Below are positions 44,732 to 55,810 of a DNA stretch of 64,000 nucleotides, one piece after another (within the stretch, counting starts at the first letter, position 1; every line of letters begins with the position of its first letter). The position numbers and the translations under genes were made by a program. Under the pieces are notes generated by a model, which saw only the letters and a list, made by a program, of their open reading frames with translations, was not told where the DNA came from and did not search any database. The DNA comes from Alectoria sarmentosa. Its lineage: Eukaryota; Ascomycota; Lecanoromycetes; Lecanorales; Parmeliaceae. Where the stretch lies: the NCBI GenBank assembly GCA_009733775.1, contig WOGZ01000007.1, positions 1-64,000 of the forward strand, in the 5' to 3' direction.

Positions 44732-46860
44732 CACTCTGTGTTGTGTGTTCTTTTGTCTTGATCCTGCCCTTTTTTTTTGTTTCTTTTTTTTTCCCCCTGG
44801 AATACCGCACCGTCCTTTTTATCCTTCCGATGACGCTTCTGGATCACAATGTCATGTCAAAGTATGGGCTTTTGTGCGGTTTGGTGCTGTTGCGGGAGGT
44901 GTGTAGGAGGATTTTGCGGGGGAGGTGGGAGGAAGGGGTAGATAGGGTAGAATGGGGTCTGAGGGGTCAGGATAGGGTTGTTGGGTTGTGAGGTGGGGGA
45001 ACTTGAGGATGATGGCTCGGGGGGTTGTGAGGGATCTAGCTACCGTTAGGTGTTAAGATACCTACATCTTGTCAGTATGTATGCGGTTTGTGGATCGTTG
45101 AGGAGAGTTACATGCATGCTGGGTGAGGAGGAAGCTTGGGTTGTTGCATTAAGGTACGCGGAGGGAGATTTGTGTAGGTCGCTTGTCGCTGCTAGAGTGC
45201 ACTGCTCTTGAGCCATGTCGAGGATATACGTTAGGCAGACAAGCCCATGTAGGCTGGCTGCTTTGAACTTACGACCTACTTGGATAGTAGCGAGGCGCCA
45301 AGTCATTCATATTCAAGGAAGCGTGGGGTGTATGAATTGCATTGGTAAAAATATTCTATTCAAGCTATCCAGAAGTACTGCCCCAATCCACCCTCCTCGC
45401 TGCCAACGACCACGCCAGAGAACAAGAAAGTGTAATGTAGGGAGCCCGTCAGTCTTCCTTCAACACCCACCAAGCCCAGCCGACCGAAGCCAGACACCGG
45501 ACCTGGCCGAGATCATCGCCGACTCTCTACCCCGCCGAAGCGCGGTTTCCCCCGACAAAAGGGAAAGCGAGAAGTGTGGAAGAATGCTCACTCTTGGGCG
45601 CTGAGGATATAAGTCATCAGCCGGGTTGGAGATTCTGTGGCTCTTTTGAAGAGAACAGTAAGGGACTGCGCGAGAGAAGTCTGTCAGCAGTGTCGTAGTG
45701 TGAAGTGTGAGCAGAGCAGGGCTTACCGTTTACTATAGAATTGATTCTATGAAGTAAAGCTGCAAGATTGGTTAGTGATTGATGCTGTGCTGGGGGGGGC
45801 TTGATGGATACGCACTCGACTAGAGAAGAGAAAATTTTGGGAGGGCGGAGGGTTGAAGTATGTGCGGGTTTCGCGCTAAGATTGCACTCTTGCTGTCCGG
45901 CTTTCGCTTAAATTTTTCAAACTTTTGCGCTTCCCACAATACTGTATGATTGGAAAAACTCAGCACTTGCACAATTCTTCCACTTACCTCCCATTTTGCC
46001 TTGGGCTTGCTCTCCCCCTCAGCGCTTACATATACTACTGTGACCACATTCGTCTCTCAGGTAGGCTCACAATTCAATCATTCAAGCCAGACTTTGCTCT
46101 TTCAATACTGGCTTGACTCCAATACAGCCGCTCGATGCTTGAAATACGTTTGCTAACCCATAATGCCACAGTGATTTTTTTAGAATAAAATTTCTGATGT
46201 GCTGATGTTGCTATACCTCCAAACTCTCCTTCAAAATTCAAGATTTGTCGTCTCTAGTCACAGCTCTAGATCATTTGTGACAGACAATGATCAATTGAGA
46301 CCTCTTTGATTAAAAAGACCATTCGAAACAAGATCCTAGCATCATCATCATGTTTGTGGCTCTCCCCACGCATGTGGCCTCCGAGAAACTCAATTGCAGA
46401 ATATCTTCGACCCTTACGTGAGGGACTCGCCATCTTGCAACTTTTACGACGGAGTAGCCTTTAGAGCCAGTCATTTCTCGTAGTACATGTGCTGCCCGAT
46501 TCTAGTATTTAGACTCGCCAGATCTACACTGATGTCGAAGCAATTAATGCTTGAGGATGATGACATGGAAGTTGCTACATTCAGAGGGTCAAATAGCTTC
46601 GCAAGTATCCAGTCTTCGTAGACTAGGCTAAAGGCCTTGAGTGACGAGTACGAATAGATTGTCTGTGACTGTTTCGCTCATTGCATTGGTGTCGTCCTAT
46701 GGAAATGCTAGTGCTAGGCTCGCTGATGGAGTCTCTCGCTCACTTGAGTGACGTCCTGCTTCGACTCTGGTCACTTGTATCTCTAGTCACCGATGAGTTC
46801 GTGCATTCACCCTTCCGCTGCGTTCTCTAGCTCCATTCACCAACGGCCAGAAACTTATCA
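44732..46860. other. Intergenic, with a possible spliced transcript
   Basis: No gene is firmly supported. On the - strand between about 45,830 and 45,360 there are several good splice signals: donors at 45810-45815, 45721-45726 and 45586-45591, with AG acceptors at 45760, 45666 and 45400. The predicted exons are tiny, and only 22 codons (45,617 to 45,360) start with ATG. This could be a non-coding RNA or a small gene with unseen parts. Nothing is recognised at 46,100-46,860. Confidence 0.3.
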
Positions 46861-47343
46861 CTAGCATCTATGGATATTCAAGGCCCATGTTTCACTATCA
46901 AAGACATTTTCTTCGGCATATCTTCTGACAGTCTTCAATCTCCAACGTCTTAAGTGCCTCCAGGTAGAGACCTGGATATAGACCTCCCAGATCCAGAGCT
47001 TGCACTTGACGCCACCACTTGCTGCTAAGCCATAAGGCAAGCACCATTGCATTTTCATAATCGATCCTTTGCACAAGCAATGAATGTAGTGAGATGGTTT
47101 GACTTTCTGGGGGTGCACTGGCTGACATTGGCTCTTGGTGTAAGCCTCCAATTCCCAAGCCATTGACGCTCTGACTAGTGACCCACGTTCGTCAGTTATA
47201 ATTCCATATTGCCCCTTTGTAGAAAGATCGGGACACGACGGGTGTTCTCTTGATCGTTGAAGGATCATGTTGTTGGCTTCGAGACCGTGGAGATGGCGAG
47301 CGGGACAATCCATCATAGTCGTACTTGGTATCAATACCACCAA
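46861..47343 (-). pseudogene. Possible frameshifted gene
   Basis: On the - strand the upstream half reads naturally in one frame ('GQYGIITDERGSLVRASMAW'), and the downstream half reads naturally in another ('IDYENAMVLALWLSSKWW', 'LEALKTLEIEDCQKICRRK', stop at 46,898). The switch falls near 47,120-47,140 with no obvious intron. This is compatible with a one-base frameshift in a decayed gene. No family is recognised. Confidence 0.3.
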
Positions 47344-47448
47344 TCAATATCAACACCATTCCAATCTAACTGCCAGTCTTGAGCATAAAACCCAAACCCT
47401 AAACAACCCTATCCCAACTCGACATGGCATAAACCCTCGGATACCCCC

Positions 47449-47856
47449 TCATCTCCCCCCACCCCCATCCCCACCCCCACCCCCGCCCCGGCCCCAAAGC
47501 CACGCCCCACCAACCACCACCCCCCCAAACGCCAGCGGCACTCCCACAACGCTAACCGCGACCTTCCGCGCCAGCGTCCGGTGCTCTTCCTCCATCGTCT
47601 GCCTTTCCCGCCGCAGTCCCGCCCGGAGCATCTCCGGCGTCGTCGCGCTGAGTTCGGAAACCAGGTGCCCGAGCGATGGACCGGATAGGGACGGCTTGTG
47701 CTTTGCGGACGCGAGCGTTGTCTCGTCGGTGGCCCTGCGGCGGGCGCGGTGGTGGGTTTGTGCGGTGGGGTGGAAGCGGCGGATGAGGGTGGGTTTGGAA
47801 ACGGGGTGGAGGAAGGGGAGGGAGAGGGAGGGACGGAGAGTTGGTTGGAGGGGCAT
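47449..47856 (-). CDS. Small putative mitochondrial membrane protein
   Basis: There is one exon and 135 residues. The first about 45 residues are rich in Arg, Ser, Leu and Pro and lack acidic residues (e.g. 'KPTLIRRFHPTAQTHHRARR'), as in mitochondrial presequences. A helical middle ('ATTPEMLRAGLRRERQTMEE') is followed by one hydrophobic span ('VAVSVVGVPLAFGGVVVGGAWLW') and a Gly-rich tail encoded by repeated CCCCCA/CCC on the opposite strand. Fungal mitochondrial proteins of this size include assembly factors and inner-membrane subunits, but I cannot assign it. Another frame on the same strand stays open across the region and is compositional. Confidence 0.6.
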   Translation of the reverse strand: MPLQPTLRPSLSLPFLHPVSKPTLIRRFHPTAQTHHRARRRATDETTLASAKHKPSLSGPSLGHLVSELSATTPEMLRAGLRRERQTMEEEHRTLARKVAVSVVGVPLAFGGVVVGGAWLWGRGGGGGGDGGGGR

Positions 47857-48634
47857 GGTGGTTTGGACTTTGGAAATTGGAATGGCTTTCGACGCGCTTG
47901 CGGTTGGATATTGCGGCTTGGCATAATACGAACCAGTAAATTACCGAAGACGGCAAGGTGGGTATGCTAATCCCCAACGGGGTAGAACGTCATTTGACGG
48001 AATCGACGATTGATTCAAGCCCTTGACATCCCTCTCAATTTTTCACCGCATTTTCCTCCGATGCCGACTTTTCAGGAATCGGAAAGCACAATCCCATCAT
48101 GCTGACCTCCTACAGCTCCATAAGAGCCCTGGAGCGTGTGTATAAGTGCTACATATATCTATCCCCTATGCTAACTTTGGCCCTACCACCCTCCCTCCGC
48201 AAGCGCCGGGAGGGCCATATCTGACCTTCATTTCCTACTGTTCAACCCTGACATCTAATCCACCTCAGATATCGTGCATCGAGATTCTATTAACAGTAGC
48301 AATGACCGCGGGCATCCTCGCGGGGTGGACTCAATAGATGCTCTCGCCCCCAATGTGTCCACATGACGCTGGGACCAATGGGAGTCGACGATGAACCGCC
48401 AGCCTTCCTCAATGGCCCTGAGGCTGATTTACGCGAGCACCTGCAGGGCATTAATAAATTTATTGTTGCATTTTTGCCGTGTGCACAGGCCCGTTCAATG
48501 CGTGTTTGCGGCGTATGGCAAATTGATAAAAGCATTGATCCCCAAATATTCTCCCCAGTCACTGCCTTCCTTCACTTCCAAGAGTACGATTTGTTTGCAC
48601 GCCAAAACATTCAGCTGTGCTCTTTAAACCCGCA
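47857..48634. other. Intergenic, no gene recognised
   Basis: This region separates the divergently transcribed small mitochondrial-like gene and the secreted-domain gene. It should contain both promoters. Short overlapping frames only. Confidence 0.5.
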
Positions 48635-49492
48635 ATGTCTCTACGCTCACTTTGTTTGTGCATCTTGCTACTGCGTTTCCATCCAATCTTCGGCCCCCAC
48701 GCCTTGGCCGCATCTGATGAAGCACCAGGGAAGCTCAACCTCTACGATGACTTCGATTGCGATCATCCCAGCACCCTCAAACCTACGGTGAACCTGCCGG
48801 TGTCTACCTGCCTCGTTACCACCGGCGGCGAGGGTCTAGTAATCGACGAGTTACCCGCGTGCTCTCAGGGTAATGCTACCCTGATATACTATTCGGATAC
48901 GGCATGCGGAGTCCAAACCACCGATGTGTCTACGTCCATTGTTGCATCAAGCTGTAATCAATTGGCAGCTGGCACTGACCTTTACAACGCTAACGCGGTC
49001 ATGTTCTCATGTCAACCTGCTGCAAATAATCCGCAGCCGAGCAGCACAACAACGGCAGTGGTGTCCGCGCTCGCTGCAGTAGCTACAGGATCTACCGAAA
49101 GCAACGGAAGCGGAAGCGGAAGCTCAAACCCAAGCTCAACATCCACCGCCGGTTCTGCGCCAACAGATACAAGTACTCTGAAAAATAGCACCAGCAGTGG
49201 TGGTAGCAACAGCAATGACGGTACCAGCACCAGCGCCAACACCGGCTCTGGCTCTGACTCTGGTCTCGACACGGGCGATAAAATCGCCTTAGCAGTTGGA
49301 TTGGGTATTGGCATTCCGACCATACTGATCATGCTCGCGGCATGGCTTTTCCCCGACTTTAGAAACCAGCTTAGGAGGCGGTTACCAAGCAGGCTGGATC
49401 AAATGGCTTTCCAGCGCCATGATGCACACCAGTGGCACTCTAATGGAACGCAGGGGATGTATTTACGCCAGCAGCCTTCTCACGCTTACTAA
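48635..49492 (+). CDS. Secreted-domain single-span membrane protein
   Basis: Intronless, 285 residues from ATG 48635. An N-terminal signal peptide ('SLCLCILLLRFHPIFG') is followed by a predicted extracellular domain with six Cys ('DFDCDHPS', 'VSTCLVTT', 'PACSQG', 'TACGVQ', 'SSCNQ', 'MFSCQP'), enough for three disulfides. A Ser/Thr/Gly-rich stalk (about 140-220) suits O-mannosylation. One membrane span ('KIALAVGLGIGIPTILIMLAAWLF') and a short basic cytoplasmic tail follow. The layout matches fungal wall-stress sensors or surface proteins; no specific family is identified. It lies about 480 bp before another membrane protein in the same direction. Confidence 0.75.
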   Translation: MSLRSLCLCILLLRFHPIFGPHALAASDEAPGKLNLYDDFDCDHPSTLKPTVNLPVSTCLVTTGGEGLVIDELPACSQGNATLIYYSDTACGVQTTDVSTSIVASSCNQLAAGTDLYNANAVMFSCQPAANNPQPSSTTTAVVSALAAVATGSTESNGSGSGSSNPSSTSTAGSAPTDTSTLKNSTSSGGSNSNDGTSTSANTGSGSDSGLDTGDKIALAVGLGIGIPTILIMLAAWLFPDFRNQLRRRLPSRLDQMAFQRHDAHQWHSNGTQGMYLRQQPSHAY

Positions 49493-49969
49493 TGTCAGTG
49501 CTCGGGAGATGATATTCAGGCACATTACGAAATAATGCAGTCTTGATCATGGGGAAATCAAGATCACAAGGCAAGAAACGGCATAAAGGGGTTGGTTGGC
49601 GTCTTGCTGGAATGTACTCGCAACTATCTCATCATATTTCAGTGGAAGGGGAGAAGAATAATCTGCTCTACAGGGCATTTGCACGTCGGATTGGCCCCCT
49701 TGTACCTCTTGAGCATTGGCTTGGCGAATTTCCAGCAAGCTCATTAATCAATTTTCTTTACTAAGCGGCCAAGACTGATTTGGTTGCTCATGGAAAGGTG
49801 CCAAGGAGGCTGACGTGAGATGGTGGGAAATCAATAAGCCACGTCACGCTTAGGGGCGCGAAGGCGCTTGCACATTATGGATAGATTTGTTGCCGCTCTT
49901 TATATCGCGAATGTATTATAAGTGTGTAGTTTCGAGCCACTGAGTACGGATAATCAAAATCCGAGTGCC
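49493..49969. other. Intergenic region between two membrane-protein genes
   Basis: No gene is seen. An upstream exon of the following gene, carrying its missing signal peptide, could lie here, but I could not place one. Confidence 0.45.
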
Positions 49970-50890
49970 ATGATCGCCCCCCGGACCGCTCTACCGAAAG
50001 GAAAACCAAGCAGTGTTACAAGCGCCCCGTCGTCTGAGGGTATGTCCTATATACCCTGTCAAATCGGTCTTTACTTATTCCAAGGAGTGACCAAATGTCC
50101 CGCTGACTGCACTATTGGTGCGGTCTACAACTCCACCCTGGTTGCGAACAGCCAGAATGTGTCCTCGGACTTCATTGTCTTCACAGCCTACTCATACACC
50201 ACAGCATTCGGAGATAGTGAGGGTTGCAGATCGATGGTTTTTCCTTCGAGCACGCTGTATTCGCCCTTTTCTGTCCTGCCATCGATAGGACCCCTTCAAA
50301 ATGAAGAATATGACCATTCCATTCTAGGATCGTCATTCATTAGCTACTTAGGAGTGGAGAAGTGCGACCCTCCACAGTCGTTCCTTGGAGAGGGCCTCGA
50401 TCAAGGTGCACAAATTGGGGGTTATCAAACTGCTATAACCGTCTCACCGTTGGGAGAGGCTAATATTGAGTACGCTACTGTCAAGGCTACCAGTTCGGTG
50501 TCTGCAGACAGTCTATCCCGGAGTACCAGCGTAATTTCTCCGCGCCTCAGATCACCAGCAAAAGTTGCAATCAGCGTCCTGTGTCCGCTCATCGCCATCA
50601 TGTCTGTGCTGGCATTTCTTTGGTGGCGGAAATACCGGAAGAAGCAAGTTGCAGCAACAAGCACTGGGAAGGATGACAATACAGCGGACAACTCGCAGCT
50701 TTACATGCAACAGAAAGCGGAATTGGAAGATGAAGACAGAAGAAAGCATGAGTTGGATGCTCAGGAGAAAATTTTCGAGATGGATGGGGACATGATACAC
50801 GAAATGCCTGTTGCCAGTCGAGGACAAAGGTTGGGACAGACGCAGGAGCTGAGAGGCGAGGAGTTTTCGAAAGAGCTTCCGTCCTCATGA
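49970..50890 (+). CDS. Single-span membrane protein, N-terminus uncertain
   Basis: This gives 307 residues from the first in-frame ATG (49970). The frame is open a little further upstream without an ATG, so a 5' exon may be missing. The predicted extracellular part has Cys at 'MSYIPCQIG', 'TKCPADCTIG', 'SEGCRSM' and 'VEKCDPP', and N-glycosylation sites ('YNSTLV', 'QNVSSD'). One membrane span ('KVAISVLCPLIAIMSVLAFLWW') is followed by a basic stop-transfer run (RKYRKKQ) and an acidic, coiled-coil-like tail rich in Glu, Asp and Gln. No signal peptide is visible in the part described. Resembles the two other Cys-rich surface proteins in this window in layout only. Confidence 0.65.
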   Translation: MIAPRTALPKGKPSSVTSAPSSEGMSYIPCQIGLYLFQGVTKCPADCTIGAVYNSTLVANSQNVSSDFIVFTAYSYTTAFGDSEGCRSMVFPSSTLYSPFSVLPSIGPLQNEEYDHSILGSSFISYLGVEKCDPPQSFLGEGLDQGAQIGGYQTAITVSPLGEANIEYATVKATSSVSADSLSRSTSVISPRLRSPAKVAISVLCPLIAIMSVLAFLWWRKYRKKQVAATSTGKDDNTADNSQLYMQQKAELEDEDRRKHELDAQEKIFEMDGDMIHEMPVASRGQRLGQTQELRGEEFSKELPSS

Positions 50891-51656
50891 CTCAAAATAT
50901 TCTTGCACTCCGACGAATAGAAGACATCCTTTGGATGCAGGAGCAGATTACCATGCATCGTTGACCAGCTGAGCGCGAAACCTCATATCAATATTCGCGC
51001 CATGCATCTTAGTCCGAGAAAATCCAATGTATCGGTAGGAACTCATCTCCATAACACTCGAAGATATCTTGCTTCCCCTCCGCGCACCCTATATGTACCC
51101 TCAGCGTCACATCGACCGGCGATGTCCTTGTTCATGATCGGAGAAAGGCGGCCGCATACCTCGCTAGACGGGCCTCCGCTTCGCCTGGGCGTCTTTCATC
51201 CATAAACTCCCCAGGAGTTTTGTAAGTGGGGTCAATGGTATGACAGGACGAGCTCAGTGATGTCTATGGTGCGAGGATATGGAAAGGCGGTTAGTGTCAT
51301 TGTTCTTGATCTGTCCTACTTATTCCCTCCTTTAATCAGATCCGTGCTGCGTCGGCTCTTCGACGGCTCATTTCTCTGACCAGGATTACTACGCCCGCAA
51401 CGCCTGCTTTGCCAGGAAAGGAAATACAGACACTGCGGCACATTTATTTCCGCGCCATGTATTGAGTCTACGAAACCCCCGGGGAGGGTTGGAGAAGGAG
51501 CCAGTTTCAATGTAATCGATGAATCCGAGGATGAGAGTAAAGGAAGAGTCATATGAAAGGGCTATGCAAGATATCTTCCGCTTTTTCGACCTGTCAACGT
51601 TATCCACTACTGGGATTCCGAGATGCATGTGCAATTTCAAGATTGCGCCTCATCTT
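50891..51656. other. Intergenic, convergent 3' flanks
   Basis: No gene is supported. The neighbouring genes converge here. Confidence 0.5.
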
Positions 51657-52679
51657 TCATGAGGCCGTATCCTCACTCTTCCCATCATCAGCGTCAAATG
51701 GATGATCTGCCTTCCACGATCCCTTGTACAGATGATGTACCAATGCGGCCTTATCCTCCGGACCCCCCGCATTCGAATGCGGCACTCCAGGCGCGAAAGC
51801 AGTCACAGGCAGAATCAGCACGTCCCCAATCAGTCTCGGCTCCGTGAGGCCCGTAAGATCACTCGAAGTCACGTTCGTGCCCGTGATGAGCGAAAGACCA
51901 TCATAGATGCACTCGGAGAAGACACCAGGCCCAGTCGTATCTATGACATCCTCATAGGAAGCCTCGATAGCCGCGAGAGTGCTATTTTGCCTTTCCGCGA
52001 GCATCCTGAGCCGGCTTAGCACACGTTCAATGACTCGCTTCATCATGAAATGACCGGGCTTCGCCGCCAGCGTCGCTTGTCCGAGACCAACGTGTTGGGA
52101 GAACCCTTTTATCATCGTACCACCGAGACTGTCTCCTTCGATGCCGATGACCAGGTTGACTTTGCCTTTGAGACCGGCGGGGACCCAGGTGTGGATTGGT
52201 TGGAGGCATACGGTGTCGAGATCGGCGTAGACGCCGCCATCGCCGTAGAGGATCAAATATCGCACGAGGTCGGCTCGGAGGACTGGGTCTCGGAGAGCCA
52301 GGAAATCGCGAACGAGTGCTGGGTTTTGCGCGAACGTTTTTGCGACATAGCTTTCACTACTTCCGTACGTGATCATCTCGAATCGATGGTTTGGGTTTTG
52401 CTCATTCCATGACTGGATTGAGGCCTGGGTCTCGGGGTCTAGAGTTGAGATACCCGTTTTGGCGGTCTGCCATATTTTGAACGGGAAGTCGTGGGCTTGA
52501 GAAGACGGGTCTTGCGTGGGGGAGCCCTGGTGCTCTGATGGGAGGATGAGATTCTGACATAGTCGGGCCCTGTGCTTGACAGAAAATACCAAGGGCAACC
52601 AGTAGAGAGTAGTGACAGTGCAGTAGAACAACAACGCGTAAGTTAGATAGCCCCGATTCGTTGTGAGCTTCTCGATCAT
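51657..52679 (-). CDS. Och1-type glycosyltransferase (type II membrane protein)
   Basis: Intronless, 340 residues. A membrane anchor lies near the N-terminus ('YALLFYCTVTTLYWLPLVFSV', about 14-34), so the catalytic domain should face the Golgi lumen. 'FPFKIWQTAKTG' and 'WNEQNPNHRFEMIT' are typical of the Gly_transf_sug/Och1-Hoc1 family. 'RADLVRYLILYGDGGVYADL' followed by 'DTVCL' contains the DxD motif (DLD) that binds the metal and GDP-mannose. The GHF-MMKRV and 'DTTGPGVFSE' blocks also match the family. The family starts or extends N-glycan mannose chains with alpha-1,6-mannose; the exact acceptor of this paralogue cannot be told. Confidence 0.88.
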   Translation of the reverse strand: MIEKLTTNRGYLTYALLFYCTVTTLYWLPLVFSVKHRARLCQNLILPSEHQGSPTQDPSSQAHDFPFKIWQTAKTGISTLDPETQASIQSWNEQNPNHRFEMITYGSSESYVAKTFAQNPALVRDFLALRDPVLRADLVRYLILYGDGGVYADLDTVCLQPIHTWVPAGLKGKVNLVIGIEGDSLGGTMIKGFSQHVGLGQATLAAKPGHFMMKRVIERVLSRLRMLAERQNSTLAAIEASYEDVIDTTGPGVFSECIYDGLSLITGTNVTSSDLTGLTEPRLIGDVLILPVTAFAPGVPHSNAGGPEDKAALVHHLYKGSWKADHPFDADDGKSEDTAS

Positions 52680-54346
52680 CTTGAGGATAGTCGCAATACG
52701 GCGGGAATTTTCGTACGTTCTATGTCAACCGTAAATGTCAGGGTATGGTTTGTCAAGTTTGCACCATTATACGCCTGGGTGCCAATGGTGGCTTGGTGGA
52801 GACGGCTGTGGCTGCTGACCGGGTCCACGATGTCTCTCTGCGCAGATTTGAGGGGCACATAATTCAAAGTTTGTTGACTAGCAACGACTCATACACTTTT
52901 CCTTCGATTACCATAACTGTCTCGGCTATGTAAACTTGTACTTGATGGACGACTTTTCAAGTTGAGGGTTGACGTCTTTTCTGCTCGAAGGATTAGTAGT
53001 CGCTACAACGACCACGAGCTCTACTCATCTCTTGGTGGCCGAATATCTTTCTATCCTCGTCGATAGATGACTTTCCTTTAGATATGAAGCGTCTGATTTC
53101 GAACCAGTATCAATCTCCTGATTAGATTCCGCTCTTGAATAGAGTCGTGGGTGTAAACTTCTCCGCAGAAGGATCGGACAACAGAGCTGAACTTAAAACG
53201 CTTAGAAAATATTCTCTCAATGACAAAGCCAACGAGAAAAAGCCATGCGAACCATCGATTCGGAAGAAATCGCTAGCGAGGACAAAGGATGTTCAGGCCC
53301 AGAACTCTGAATTGTGACCCTTTCAAGCTGCTGGGAGGTGGTCGTTGAAAAGACCAGACCGATCTAGGGGACTTGGAGGTGGAGAGGAAGAAATTGCTGG
53401 CAACGCGACAGACGACGATGTCGCGTCTAAGGCTGTAGCCAGTGAACACGCACGGAGACTGCTGAGGGCTGCATAGAATCGCAATCCTGGCTTGAAGGCA
53501 GGAGTAGCAGCACTCTGTTCGATGAGTAACATTCTATGGTCCTCGGAATAAGAAATGAAGGTCGGGGTATCAGCGTTAGCATCTTCCGGTGGGATGGTGC
53601 CCGCCTATTCGCCATTTTGACTGGGAACTACCTCAAGACTGAAGCTGCGCGGGGGCAAGATCTAGGCGTTGCGACCGGTAAAAGGCGTTACGTCGGGTTC
53701 TGATGCACTGCTGATGATGTGAGAGCTGACCTGTAAATGTAGTACAGGAATGTTAGGAGATACGGCCCCCAAGGAGAATCTGAGAATATATTACGGTGCT
53801 AGTCTAGCGCAGAATGGTAATTAAAAAGTCTCAAAATTCAATGTGGCTTGAGCTCCAGCCCATAGTACCACTCTTGATACGGACTCTGATATCCAATCCT
53901 GCTTTAGATCACAGGAAAGACGTCCCGGGGATAATGAATTTCGAACGCGGTCATTGGAAAGCTCTTTCTAGCTTGGTCCAGCACAAAACTGCTTCGATGA
54001 GCCAATAGATAAGTATCGGAATGGTGCTCTTCCGCGCTCTGCGTATAAAGCCGATCTCACTTCAGTTGAGCGTTCCCCCTCCCCCCAACCTTTCTCACAC
54101 CACTCAGTGCCGATGATCTTTGTTGGGATGTTAATGTATTACCCGGATGCCAAGTCGAGGACAAAGCCTGCCTTTGTTTGCCGGCAAACAAAGCATCAAC
54201 CTAATCCAATGAAGATGTATTTCCATCGTTGTTTCTTGACATCTTTTCGATCCCTCCTAAGAAGATCTCGAAACATATATTACGCAATCACCTCATCCTG
54301 ACAAGAACCCTAAAGATTACATTGATCAATCGAGACGTCAGAGAAT
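52680..54346. other. Intergenic, no gene recognised
   Basis: Short frames only. A 69-codon - strand frame at 53323-53532 (Ser/Ala/Pro-rich) might be a tiny gene but lacks a domain or splice partners. The CT-rich stretch at about 54,060-54,100 probably belongs to the promoter of the kinase-fold gene. Confidence 0.45.
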
Positions 54347-55810
54347 ATGGCTTCAGACCGAATAGAGAACACCGAGGGCCTTCCGACAGACTCAATGCAG
54401 CCGGAATTACAAGTTTCGCATAAGACAAGTGGTGAGGTGCCTGCTTCGCCGACGCGCTCCGTCAATGCCTCAACAACGCGGTCCTCAGATGCCTCGATTC
54501 TGACGGTTTCGACGGCAACGTACGAGCGGCAAGAGCAGGAAGCAGAAGATGCTTTCAATCGGCGCATCGAAAAGCTGTGCCAAGATTTATGGCCTTTGCG
54601 AACGTCCATCAAGCACCGCTTCTTAGCCAGCCAAGTTGCCACACGCCTACGCACCAGCAAAATCTTTCACTTGTTTGTACCAGCGTCGCAAATACCGCAG
54701 ATTCAACATCTCAAAGGGGGTGGTTTCAACCATATCACAAGTATAACACTACCGTCGTCATACCATGAAGGCCACCGCAATCTCATCCTTCGAGTACCCC
54801 GAGAGGATAAGTCACGGCCTGATCAGCAAGTGGCCACCTTGAATTATGTACGACAAAGAACATCAATCCCAGTAGCTATAGTTGAGGCTACGGACTTCAC
54901 CTGTAACAACGCCATAGGGAAGCCATATGTCCTCCAGCATCGGATTCCTGGAAGAGATTTAGAATCGGTATGGGATGACCTAAGCCACTCACAGCGGTGT
55001 GTAGTTGCCAGAGAAGTTGGCCGCTTGATGCGGAACCTTTTGTCAGTTGAGAGTCCGTTCGCTGGGACCATTACAGCAACTGCCGCCGATTCATGCACTT
55101 CTGCCGAGCTGCCAAATATCGTCCCGTTCCTATTGGAAGATGCGCTTGGAGATCTTGTTGAGGAGCTAGAGCCGCAGAATGCCATGGGTGCAGAGACTGC
55201 TCGTTTGCGCGAAACTACCCTGGAGTTCTTTGAATATTACCTCTCGCGCTGGAAGAATTCCGCTCTCCTACAGAGTCACGGGGAGATTGGCTATGACATC
55301 GAACTGTACGATGAGATGCTCAAGGTCGTGCGCGAGATGGACCATCTGGGCTTGTTCAAGCCAGATACGAATTGTTTGTGCCACCTCGATTTGTACCCTC
55401 GCAACATTATGGTCGAATTTCATTCAGAGGACTCCATTCGAGTCACAGGTATTCTTGACTGGGACGAAGCGGTAGTCGCGCCTAAATTCGTCAATTGCCA
55501 GCCTCCTGGCTGGCTATGGGGCTACGACAAAGATACCCATACCGAGAATAGCTTGCTTCCCTGGCCATATGAGCTGGAAGGGGCCAATAACACGCCATTG
55601 ACACTCGAGCAACAGGAGCTCAAGGTCATCTTCGATAGTCATGCTGGGCCCGAATACCCACGGCTGGCATACGATGAGTCCTCTCGACTCATCAGGGGAC
55701 TCTACAGAGTCGCAACACTTGGACTTACAGCGAATTGGCACAATACTGCGGCGGAGAGAATTGTGAAAGAATGGAACGTACTACGCCCGACTTTGGCATG
55801 TGAGTTGTAG
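54347..55810 (+). CDS. APH-type phosphotransferase (aminoglycoside kinase-like fold)
   Basis: Intronless, 487 residues. A Ser/Thr-rich N-terminal extension of about 70 residues precedes the kinase-like fold. 'GGGFNHITSITLP' resembles the nucleotide loop, and 'NLILRVPRED' carries a candidate for the VAxK-like strand. 'CHLDLYPRNIMV' (from about residue 345) is the catalytic loop, with Leu in place of the Gly of the common HGDLHxxN pattern but the Asp and Asn kept. 'ILDWDEA' (about 368-374) is the metal-binding DxD-like motif. Filamentous fungi have large families of such proteins, mostly of unknown substrate; antibiotic resistance is not implied. A change at the HxD Gly is frequent in fungal members. 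Confidence 0.82.
   Translation: MASDRIENTEGLPTDSMQPELQVSHKTSGEVPASPTRSVNASTTRSSDASILTVSTATYERQEQEAEDAFNRRIEKLCQDLWPLRTSIKHRFLASQVATRLRTSKIFHLFVPASQIPQIQHLKGGGFNHITSITLPSSYHEGHRNLILRVPREDKSRPDQQVATLNYVRQRTSIPVAIVEATDFTCNNAIGKPYVLQHRIPGRDLESVWDDLSHSQRCVVAREVGRLMRNLLSVESPFAGTITATAADSCTSAELPNIVPFLLEDALGDLVEELEPQNAMGAETARLRETTLEFFEYYLSRWKNSALLQSHGEIGYDIELYDEMLKVVREMDHLGLFKPDTNCLCHLDLYPRNIMVEFHSEDSIRVTGILDWDEAVVAPKFVNCQPPGWLWGYDKDTHTENSLLPWPYELEGANNTPLTLEQQELKVIFDSHAGPEYPRLAYDESSRLIRGLYRVATLGLTANWHNTAAERIVKEWNVLRPTLACEL

Noticed and set aside
44266..44991. 241-codon frame with apparent hydrophobic segments
   Set aside because: Derived from the G/T-rich minisatellite; only repeats and no conserved part.
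47267..47926. 219-codon + strand frame over the small mitochondrial-like gene
   Set aside because: Antisense to a frame that has a presequence and membrane span; composition-driven.
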